This document shows positions 25,735 through 33,363 of a stretch of 64,000 bases of DNA, piece after piece. Origin of the DNA: Paraburkholderia phytofirmans OLGA172 (GTDB lineage Bacteria; Pseudomonadota; Gammaproteobacteria; Burkholderiales; Burkholderiaceae); contig NZ_CP014578.1 in NCBI RefSeq assembly GCF_001634365.1, positions 2,108,001-2,172,000 on the forward strand, in the 5' to 3' direction. Each line of letters begins with the position of its first letter. The stretch's first letter is position 1. The notes beneath the pieces are model-generated. The model was given only the letters and a program-made list of their open reading frames with translations. It searched no databases and was not told the DNA's origin. Both the position numbers and the translations under genes were made by a program.

Positions 25735-26784
25735 ATGACGCCCGCTGCAATCCAGCTTCCGCAACCGATTCGCTCCGATGTCCTGATCGTCGGCGCCGGC
25801 CCGGTGGGCCTCTTTGCCGCTTTCGAAGCGGGCGTGATCGGCCTGTCATGCCAGATTGTCGATGGGCTCGACAAGGTGGGCGGGCAGTGCATCGAGCTCT
25901 ATCCCGACAAGCCGATCTACGATATTCCCGCGATTCCGTCGTGTACCGCGCGCGAGCTGGTCGAGCGTTTGATGGTGCAATGCAAGCCGTTCGACGTGCC
26001 GATCCATCTCGAGCAACGGGTCGAGTCGGTCGAGCAACGCGACGATGGGCGCTGGACCGTGCGCACCGACCGTGGCCTCCTATTCGACGTGGCGGCGATT
26101 TTGCTTGCCGCCGGCAATGGAGCGTTCGTGCCGCAAAAATTGGCGCTTGCCGAAGCCGTGCCGCTGGAGTCGCGCCACGTGCACTACAGCGTGCCACGCC
26201 TCGCCGATTTCGCCGACAAGACCGTGGTCGTGGCGGGCGGCGGCGATTCCGCGCTCGATTGGGCGCTGGCACTGCGCAAGGTCGCGCGGCGCGTGACGCT
26301 GGTGCATCGTCGCAACGGCTTCAGCGCGGCGGATTCGAGCGTCGAGTCGATGCGGCGGGCGGTCGAGGCCGGGGAGATGGACTTCATGGTCGGCGCAATT
26401 TCGGGGCTCAACGTCGAGGGCGATACGTTGAATTCGATCGCGCTGCGGCATATCGAAGGCGAAACGCAGCTCGACACCGAGCAACTCGTCGTGCTGTACG
26501 GATTGGTCGCTGATCTTGGGCCGATCGCGAAGTGGAATCTGTCGATCCACGGTGGCCGCGTCGATGTGGATACGTCCAACTATGAAAGCTCGCGGCCCGG
26601 CATTTTCGCGGTCGGCGACATCGCCAACTATCCGAACAAGCAGAAGCTGATTCTGTCCGGTTTTCACGAAGCGTCGTTAGCGCTGCGCAAGGCGTATGCC
26701 TACGCCTATCCGGAGAGGAAGCGGGTGCACGTCCATTCCAGTTACGACGCGAAGCTGGCGGAAAAGGTCGGGGCGGTGGGGTGA
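25735..26784 (+). CDS. ferredoxin-NADP reductase, thioredoxin-reductase-like type
   Basis: The 349-residue flavoprotein has an FAD site GAGPVG at residues 20-25, then 'GGQCIELYPDKPIYDIPAIP', which matches the YumC-type reductases. An NADP site follows ('VVVAGGGDSALDWALALRKV'), and the C-terminal FAD motif is 'GIFAVGDIANYPNKQKLILS'. The redox CxxC of thioredoxin reductase is missing, which supports a ferredoxin or flavodoxin partner. Upstream in-frame codons exist back to 25501, but the family start fits this ATG; an unused-looking AAAGGAGG lies at about 25626. Confidence 0.9.
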   Translation: MTPAAIQLPQPIRSDVLIVGAGPVGLFAAFEAGVIGLSCQIVDGLDKVGGQCIELYPDKPIYDIPAIPSCTARELVERLMVQCKPFDVPIHLEQRVESVEQRDDGRWTVRTDRGLLFDVAAILLAAGNGAFVPQKLALAEAVPLESRHVHYSVPRLADFADKTVVVAGGGDSALDWALALRKVARRVTLVHRRNGFSAADSSVESMRRAVEAGEMDFMVGAISGLNVEGDTLNSIALRHIEGETQLDTEQLVVLYGLVADLGPIAKWNLSIHGGRVDVDTSNYESSRPGIFAVGDIANYPNKQKLILSGFHEASLALRKAYAYAYPERKRVHVHSSYDAKLAEKVGAVG

Positions 26785-26897
26785 CGCTCCGGGACGACGT
26801 GCCGAAGCGTGCCTGAAAGCGAGAAGCCTGGACATTAAGCGAAACATGACAGCGGGCCGGTGTATGCTTTTGCCCAGGCCCATGGACGCTTCTTACT

Positions 26898-28856
26898 ATG
26901 AACGAGCTTGACGCCCAACCTGCAGGTGATAAGCATGAAGCCGCCAACGTATCGCCTGCGCGCCGTGTGAAGCCCCCCGTCGAGGTCGATTACGGCTCGC
27001 TGGTTCAGTCGATCCAGGACTACGCGATCTTCCTGCTGGACCCGACCGGGCATATCGTCAGCTGGAATGTCGGCGCGCAGAAGCTGAAGGGCTACGCGGC
27101 GCACGAGATTATCGGCCAGCACTTCTCGCGTTTCTATACTGCCGAAGCCGTGGCGCGCGGCTGGCCGACTTACGAGTTGGAGCAGGCGGCGCTCACCGGC
27201 CGCTTCGAGGACGAAGGCTGGCGGGTTCGCAAAGACGGCACGACCTTCTGGTCGAACGTGGTCATCACGGCGGTGCGCAACGAGGCCGGTGTGCTAACGG
27301 GTTTCGCCAAGATTACCCGCGATCTGACTGCGCAGCGCGAGTATCTGGAAGCGTTGCGGCAAAGTGAGGAGCGCTTCCGTCTGCTGGTCGACAACGTGAA
27401 AGACTACGCGATTTTCATGCTCGATCCGGACGGTTTCGTGGTGAGCTGGAATGCAGGCGCCGCGCGCATCAAGGGCTATACGCGCGAAGAAATCGTCGGC
27501 CGGCATTTCTCGACGTTCTACACGCGCGAAGAAGCGGCGGCCGGCAAGCCCGCGCGCGAACTGGCGATCGCAAGGCAGCTCGGCCGTGTTGAAGACGAAG
27601 GCTGGCGCGTGCGCAAGGACGGCACGACCTTCTGGGCCAACGTCAACATCACCGCCGTGTATGACGAATCGAACCGGCTGCGCGGCTTCGCCAAGGTCAC
27701 GCGCGATCTGACCGAGCGCCGTGAACGCGAAGAGCTGGAGCGTTCCGGCGATCGCCTACGCAAGTTTCTCGCCACGCTCGCCCACGAATTGCGCAATCCG
27801 CTTGCGCCGGTGCGCAACGCGATCGGTGTGATGCAGCTCGAGGCGGGGGTGAGCCCTACGATGGCGCGCTCACGCGATCTGATCGACCGCCAGGTCGCCC
27901 ACCTCACGCGTCTGGTCGACGATCTTCTCGACGTCGGGCGCATCATGTCGGACAAGGTCGAGTTGCGCCTTGCGCGCGTCGATCTGGCCGAAGTGGTGGC
28001 GCGCGCGATTGAAGCCGTGCGGCCGTTTACCGATGCGCGGGCGCAGCGTGTGGCGACGCACATGCCGGCCGAGCCGCTTATCGTCAGCGGCGACACAACG
28101 CGGCTCGTGCAGGTGCTGCAAAACCTGTTGCATAACGCGTCGAAGTTTTCGCCGTCCAGCAGCCGCATCGAGATCGTCGGGCGTATCGAACATCACATGG
28201 CCGTGCTGGAAGTGCGCGACCATGGCCGCGGCATTCCCGTACGTTCGCTCGATGCGATCTTCGAGTTGTTCGTGCAGGAAAAGAATGGGCAAAGCCTTGG
28301 CGAAGGCGGCCTCGGCATCGGCCTCACGTTGTGCAAATCGCTGATCGAAATGCACGGCGGCAGCATTATCGCGAGCAGCGAGGGAGAGGGCTGCGGCAGT
28401 TCGTTCACGTTCAGTTTGCCGCTTGCCGCTGCGCCCTCCGAAGCGCAGCCCGGTCAGGGTGGTGTTGCAGGCGGGGCGGTGTCGCCGTTGCGAATTCTGC
28501 TGGTGGACGACAATCGCGACTCCGCCGACAGCCTCGCCATGCTGCTCGAACTCAAAGGCCACGAAGTCCGCATTGCCTATGATGGCGCGCAGGCGCTCGA
28601 GGTCGCGCCGCGCCTCGCGCCCCACCTTGCATTGATCGACCTTGCGATGCCAAAAATGGACGGTTACGCCGCGCTGGCGGCGTTGCGCGAGATGCCCGCG
28701 CTGGCCGGCACGCTGTTCGCCGCCATGACCGGCTTCGGTCACGCAAGTGATCGCGAACGTACGCGGGCGGCCGGTTTTGACGCCCATCTCGTCAAGCCCG
28801 TGGAACTCGCGCTATTCGAAGCGTTGCTGGAACAGGCGGAAGCGCGGCGCCGATAG
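26898..28856 (+). CDS. hybrid sensor histidine kinase, PAS-PAS-HisKA-HATPase-REC
   Basis: The 652-residue product has two tandem PAS domains (about residues 30-150 and 158-280) that share the stretch EDEGWRVRKDGTTFW. A HisKA domain follows with H296 in 'LAHELRNPLAPVRNAIGVM', then an ATPase domain ('LLHNASKFSP', 'GRGIPV', 'GLGIGLTLC'). A C-terminal receiver carries D581 in 'LIDLAMPKMDG'. No membrane helix is seen, so it is a cytoplasmic sensor, perhaps of redox or light through PAS cofactors. No response regulator or phosphotransfer gene is adjacent. Confidence 0.93.
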   Translation: MNELDAQPAGDKHEAANVSPARRVKPPVEVDYGSLVQSIQDYAIFLLDPTGHIVSWNVGAQKLKGYAAHEIIGQHFSRFYTAEAVARGWPTYELEQAALTGRFEDEGWRVRKDGTTFWSNVVITAVRNEAGVLTGFAKITRDLTAQREYLEALRQSEERFRLLVDNVKDYAIFMLDPDGFVVSWNAGAARIKGYTREEIVGRHFSTFYTREEAAAGKPARELAIARQLGRVEDEGWRVRKDGTTFWANVNITAVYDESNRLRGFAKVTRDLTERREREELERSGDRLRKFLATLAHELRNPLAPVRNAIGVMQLEAGVSPTMARSRDLIDRQVAHLTRLVDDLLDVGRIMSDKVELRLARVDLAEVVARAIEAVRPFTDARAQRVATHMPAEPLIVSGDTTRLVQVLQNLLHNASKFSPSSSRIEIVGRIEHHMAVLEVRDHGRGIPVRSLDAIFELFVQEKNGQSLGEGGLGIGLTLCKSLIEMHGGSIIASSEGEGCGSSFTFSLPLAAAPSEAQPGQGGVAGGAVSPLRILLVDDNRDSADSLAMLLELKGHEVRIAYDGAQALEVAPRLAPHLALIDLAMPKMDGYAALAALREMPALAGTLFAAMTGFGHASDRERTRAAGFDAHLVKPVELALFEALLEQAEARRR

Positions 28857-29036
28857 CGCGGTCCAAACTAAAGTCAAACGGCGCGTTTTCTTCATACAGG
28901 CGCGCCATACCCCCTGAAATAGTGAAGCGTGTCCTGGGTGTCGGATGCCTGAGGCACGCCGCTTGCTGTGGATCTGCACGCGCCGCGGCTAATCGAAGGC
29001 CGCGCGCATGGATCGAACCGCTTCAGGGAGGTACTG

Positions 29037-30206
29037 ATGCTCGATAGGCGCGATCGTGCGGCCAGCGTGAGTGCGCGGCCACCGGAAAGGATCAGCAGAA
29101 CCCGCACTCGCGATCCTCAGGCGGCACTCGCCGCGCAGCACGCTGTGCGTTATGCCGGGGCGCTTGAAGATTTTCTGCACCGCACGCGTTTCGATACGGG
29201 CGACCCCGCCGCGCTGGGCGATGTTTTGCGCGCGCTGGTCGAACAGGGCTACGACCGTTTGCCCTTCGTGCCGTTGCCCGGGCACGGGCAGACCCTGGCG
29301 CGCTGGCGGACCCTGGCCGTGGTGGCGGCGTGCGATCTCGGTCTCGTCAAACTGTTCGAAGGGCATACCGATGCGCTGGCGATTCTCGCCGAGCTGCGCG
29401 GCCCCACGCCGCCCATTGGAAGTCGTTGGGGGGTATGGGCCGCGGAGCCGCCTGATGCGCGCGTGCAGGCGAGCAAACGCGCGACGCGTACTGATACTGC
29501 CGCGCAACTGTATCTGAACGGCACGAAAGCCTGGTGTTCGGGCGCGGGCGTAGTCAGTCACGCGCTCGTCACTGCATGGATAGATGACGAACCCGTGCTC
29601 GCAGCCGTCGCGATGGATCACCCATCGATTTCGATCGACACATCGAAGTGGCAAGCAGTCGGCATGCAGGCAACCGCTAGCGCCGACGTCACTTTCGATC
29701 GGACACCGGCCGCGCTCGTGGGCACAGCGCACGCCTATGTGCGCCGGCCGGGCTTCTGGCATGGCGGCGCTGGCATTGCCGCATGCTGGTACGGCGCCGC
29801 CGCGCAGATCGGCCGGACCTTGCGCGAGGCGTCCATGCAACGTGCCGACGGACATCGGCTCGCCCACCTCGGCGCGGTCGATGTCGCTTTTGCAGGCGCC
29901 GCCGCGGTGTTGCGCGAGACTGCCGCTCATATCGACGCGAACCCACAAGCGGACTCGCAGCGTGACGCCATGCGCGCACGCCTCATCGTCGAAGAAGCGG
30001 CAACGGCCGTGATGAATCACGCGACGCGCACGCTCGGCGCCGGTCCGTTGTGCCGCGATGCGCGCTTTGCCCGCGCGCTGGCGGACCTGCCGGTGTTCTT
30101 GCGGCAAAGCCATGCCGAAGGCGACCTTGCGGCGCTCGGCGAGTTGACCGTCAAAGCAACGTTCGACGCCAACGCCGCTGCCGGAGGTGCGCCGTGGACG
30201 CTCTGA
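29037..30206 (+). CDS. acyl-CoA dehydrogenase-like flavoprotein
   Basis: The 389-residue product matches the acyl-CoA/acyl-ACP dehydrogenase fold in its middle and C-terminal parts: 'LYLNGTKAWCSGAGVVSHAL', 'QAVGMQATASADVTFDRTP' and 'MNHATRTLGAGPLCRDARFA'. The FAD-dependent family oxidises acyl thioesters. AGGGAGG at about 29025 fixes the ATG at 29037. It heads a tight operon with a NodS-like methyltransferase (24 bases on) and a glycosyltransferase (ATGA overlap), a setting unlike beta-oxidation. The catalytic base could not be identified. Confidence 0.8.
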   Translation: MLDRRDRAASVSARPPERISRTRTRDPQAALAAQHAVRYAGALEDFLHRTRFDTGDPAALGDVLRALVEQGYDRLPFVPLPGHGQTLARWRTLAVVAACDLGLVKLFEGHTDALAILAELRGPTPPIGSRWGVWAAEPPDARVQASKRATRTDTAAQLYLNGTKAWCSGAGVVSHALVTAWIDDEPVLAAVAMDHPSISIDTSKWQAVGMQATASADVTFDRTPAALVGTAHAYVRRPGFWHGGAGIAACWYGAAAQIGRTLREASMQRADGHRLAHLGAVDVAFAGAAAVLRETAAHIDANPQADSQRDAMRARLIVEEAATAVMNHATRTLGAGPLCRDARFARALADLPVFLRQSHAEGDLAALGELTVKATFDANAAAGGAPWTL

Positions 30207-30230
30207 CGCGATATAGGGAGGGCCGCTGAC

Positions 30231-30836
30231 ATGTCCTCTACGACGGTGTACTTCGATGAACTCTACAAAAGCGGCGACGACCCGTGGCACCTGCGCGAAG
30301 GCTGGTACGAGCGCCGCAAGCGTTCGCTCACGCTGGCACTGCTGCCGCGTCCGCGCTATCGCAACGCGTTCGAGCCAGGCTGCGCGAATGGGGAACTGAC
30401 GGCCGAGCTGGCGACCCGCTGTGACGCGCTGCTCGCCGCCGATCTGCACGAAACAGCCGTGCGTCTTGCACGCGAACGTGTTGCCGGTATGCCGCAGGTG
30501 CGCGTCGACCAGCGCACGGTGCCGCACGAATGGCCGACCGACGCAGGACCGTTCGACCTGATCGTCATCAGCGAATTTGCCTATTACCTCGATGCTGCCG
30601 ACCTCGAAACGCTGGCCGCACGAATCGCAGCATCGCTCACGCCGGACGGCACGCTGCTCGCTTGCCACTGGCGCCGCCCGTTTGCCGAGGCGCTCGAATC
30701 CGCCGATGCCGCGCACGCGTTGTTCGATGCTCGCTGCAGCCTGTCGCGTCTCGCGCATCACGACGAAGCCGATCTGCTGATCGACGTATGGTCCCGCGAT
30801 GCGCGTTCGGTGGCGCAGCGCGAGGGGCTCCTATGA
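30231..30836 (+). CDS. NodS-like SAM-dependent methyltransferase
   Basis: The 201-residue product has SAM motif I at residues 48-54 (EPGCANG), then 'LLAADLHETAVRLARERV' and 'FDLIVISEFAYYLDAADLE'. An opening 'DPWHLREGWYERRKRSLTLA' is typical of the NodS group, whose founding member N-methylates the amino sugar of rhizobial Nod factor precursors. The actual acceptor here is unknown. It is coupled to the next gene by an ATGA overlap and follows the acyl-CoA dehydrogenase-like gene by 24 bases. Confidence 0.85.
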   Translation: MSSTTVYFDELYKSGDDPWHLREGWYERRKRSLTLALLPRPRYRNAFEPGCANGELTAELATRCDALLAADLHETAVRLARERVAGMPQVRVDQRTVPHEWPTDAGPFDLIVISEFAYYLDAADLETLAARIAASLTPDGTLLACHWRRPFAEALESADAAHALFDARCSLSRLAHHDEADLLIDVWSRDARSVAQREGLL

Positions 30837-31483
30837 TCGGCGTGATCGTTCCGGCGCATAACGAAGAGGCATTGCTGGCGCCTTGTCTTGCCGCGTTGAT
30901 CGAAGCATCGCGGCACGCCGGTCTGACCAGCGAGTCGGTGCGGATCGTCGTCGTGCTCGATGCCTGCAGCGACTTTTCCAGGGCGATCGCGCGCGCTTAC
31001 GGTGTCGAGACGTTGACGCTGAAGGCGCGCAATGTCGGCATTGCGCGCGCGACAGGCGCCGACTTTTTGCTGGCCGACGGCGCCCGCTGGCTCGCATTCA
31101 CCGATGCCGACAGCCGCGTGTCGCCGGGCTGGCTGGTCGCGCAGTTGTCGCTGGACGCGGACGCGGTGTGCGGCTCGATTGCCGTCGACGACTGGACCGC
31201 TCATCCGCATAGCGTGCGCGAATATTTTCGCAAGACCTACGTGGACGCTGACGGTCACCGCCACGTGCACGGCGCGAATCTCGGCGTTTCGGCCGAGGCC
31301 TATCGACGAGCCGGCGGCTTTCCACCGCTCACATGCAGCGAAGATGTCGCGCTCGTCGACCGGTTGATCGCGACCGGCGCCCGGATCGCGTGGAGCGCCG
31401 CGCCGCGCGTGATCACCAGCGCGCGTACGGCAAGCCGGGCACGCGGCGGCTTCGGCGCTACGCTCCTCGCCTGGGCGACATGA
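30833..31483 (+). CDS. family 2 glycosyltransferase, short form
   Basis: The 216-residue product is a compact GT-A domain: 'MIGVIVPAHNEEALLAPCLA', a DxD site in 'LAFTDADSRVSPGWLVAQL', and an acidic 'GGFPPLTCSEDVALVDRL' that supplies the catalytic ED. No membrane anchor is visible. The ATG overlaps the methyltransferase stop. Together with the two upstream genes it suggests modification of a glycolipid or a sugar-acyl compound. Confidence 0.88.
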   Translation: MIGVIVPAHNEEALLAPCLAALIEASRHAGLTSESVRIVVVLDACSDFSRAIARAYGVETLTLKARNVGIARATGADFLLADGARWLAFTDADSRVSPGWLVAQLSLDADAVCGSIAVDDWTAHPHSVREYFRKTYVDADGHRHVHGANLGVSAEAYRRAGGFPPLTCSEDVALVDRLIATGARIAWSAAPRVITSARTASRARGGFGATLLAWAT

Positions 31484-31566
31484 TGGACACGTTTTTTATG
31501 CTATTCAGCGAAGGCGGGAACCTCGATTCGCTGCAAATGGGCACGCGCTCGAAGGAGCGCAAGACC

Positions 31567-33012
31567 TTACCCGCGACTGCCACGCGAAATCTCTTCACCG
31601 GCGCGATGCGGCATGCGCAGCGTCACGGGAATCGATGCGAACGAGCACAAGCCCACCACCAGAAACGCCGGCCAGAAATCCGACCACGTGATGCCCGGAT
31701 GTCCGTGCAGCACGCGCGAAATCTGCAGCACGATACCGCCCACCGTTACGCCCAGGCCGAGCGACATCTGCTGCACGACGCTGCCGAGACTCGTCGCGCG
31801 CCCCACATCGCGGCTGGCGATTTCCGCGTAAGTCAGCGAGTTGAGACTCGTGAATTGCAGCGCGGGGAAGAAGCCGCCGAGCAACACCACGAACCAGATG
31901 ATCCAGGTCGGCGTGCCGGGGAAAAACAATCCGCATGCCGCGATCGAGATCCCTGACAGCGCCGCGTTCACTACCAGCACCGAACGGAAGCCGAAGCGAT
32001 GCAGCACGCGCGAGGCGACCGTGCGCATGAACATGCCGCCGAACGCGGACGCGCAGGTGATCAGGCCGGACTCGAACGCGCTCATGCCGTGTCCTTCCTG
32101 CAGCATCAGCGGCAGCAGAAAGGGCAGTGCACCGAGGCCGATGCGAAACAGCGAGCCGCCGAGCACGCTCGCCTGGAAGGTCGGCACCTTGAAGAAGCGC
32201 AGATCCAGCAAAGGCAATTTCACGCGCTGGGCGTACGCGACGTAGACCACCAGCAGAGCCGCGCCGCTCGCGCACATGCCGAACGCGTCCCGATTCGACA
32301 TGAGTTCGCCGCCGACCAGCGACAACCCGAGCAGAAGCAGCACCGCGCCAGCCGCCGACAGAAAAAAGCCGATCCAGTCGAGCGGCCCGGGGTCCGGTTC
32401 GCGCGTGTTGGCGATATGCCGGTTGGTCAGATAGATACCGAGAATGCCGATCGGCACATTGATGAAGAAGATCAGACGCCAGTGCAGATAGGTCGTGATG
32501 AAGCCGCCGAGCAGCGGTCCGGCCGCCGGTCCGAGCAGTGCGGGGACGCTCAGATAGTTCATCGCGCGGATGAAGTCGGACTTGTGCACCACACGGAAGA
32601 TGATGATCCGCCCGACCGGGACCATCATCGCGCCGCCGACGCCTTGCACGAAACGGGCGAGGGTGAAGGTGGCGAGCGAGTTCGACGCGGCGCACAAGAG
32701 CGAGCCGGCCACGAAGATGCCGATCGCGGTGCGGAAAATCGTGCGCGCGCCGAAGCGGTCCGCGAGCCAGCCGCATACCGGAATAAAAACGCCGAGACCC
32801 AGCACGTAGCTCGTGACCGCGATTTTCAGCGTGACCGGATCGCGCCCGAAGTCGCGCGCCATAGCGGGCAGGGCGGTGACGATCACATTCGCATCGACGC
32901 TTTCCATGAACATCGCGCATGCGACGATGAGAGGCGCAATCAGGGCTTTCTGGACGACGGTCATGAGGGGGGCGGCCGGTCTGCGGCGGATGGTCGCAGG
33001 TAAAGGGGGCAT
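31567..33012 (-). CDS. DHA2-family MFS exporter
   Basis: The 481-residue product is a 14-helix-type transporter: 'CAMFMESVDANVIVTALPAM', motif A 'GWLADRFGARTIFRTAIGIF', and 'GPAAGPLLGGFITTYLHWRL'. It resembles MdtD/EmrB exporters and the gene at 23078. The ATG at 33012 is preferred because AGGTG precedes it; an ATG at 32964 is closer to the first helix but lacks a ribosome binding site. An in-frame upstream extension to 33222 looks non-coding. The substrate is unknown. Confidence 0.88.
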   Translation of the reverse strand: MPPLPATIRRRPAAPLMTVVQKALIAPLIVACAMFMESVDANVIVTALPAMARDFGRDPVTLKIAVTSYVLGLGVFIPVCGWLADRFGARTIFRTAIGIFVAGSLLCAASNSLATFTLARFVQGVGGAMMVPVGRIIIFRVVHKSDFIRAMNYLSVPALLGPAAGPLLGGFITTYLHWRLIFFINVPIGILGIYLTNRHIANTREPDPGPLDWIGFFLSAAGAVLLLLGLSLVGGELMSNRDAFGMCASGAALLVVYVAYAQRVKLPLLDLRFFKVPTFQASVLGGSLFRIGLGALPFLLPLMLQEGHGMSAFESGLITCASAFGGMFMRTVASRVLHRFGFRSVLVVNAALSGISIAACGLFFPGTPTWIIWFVVLLGGFFPALQFTSLNSLTYAEIASRDVGRATSLGSVVQQMSLGLGVTVGGIVLQISRVLHGHPGITWSDFWPAFLVVGLCSFASIPVTLRMPHRAGEEISRGSRG

Positions 33013-33363
33013 TATTGCACCTGTACGGTGCGGATGGTTAATAGCGCACCACCTGATGCCGCCCCTTTTCGAGATTGCGCGGATAATGTCGAATCTTCGT
33101 CTCGCGATCTTCAATAAGCGTTTAAAATTCTGCCCCTTGTCGAGCGCAGCGGTCCTCATCAGCACGGCAAGCCAATCGGCAATATCGACCGTTTCATCGG
33201 CGCGTATTGCTCCGTCATGCACTCTGTCATGCCGCGAAGCGTGTTCAGCTCAGCTTACCGGCCCAGATTAAAACCCGACGAATCGACTTGCATTGGCTGA
33301 CACTGTCAACCTTTTCAACACTTTTCCGTTATCCGTTTGTAATCGCCGAAGTAAGGCGACGCC
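33013..33363. other. 351-bp intergenic region between divergent exporter and mprF genes
   Basis: No credible gene. The region must contain the promoters of both divergent genes. No operator or terminator stands out. Confidence 0.5.

Noticed and set aside
33013..33222. N-terminal extension of the DHA2 exporter
   Set aside because: About 70 extra residues without hydrophobic or conserved character; the family start fits 33012 or 32964.
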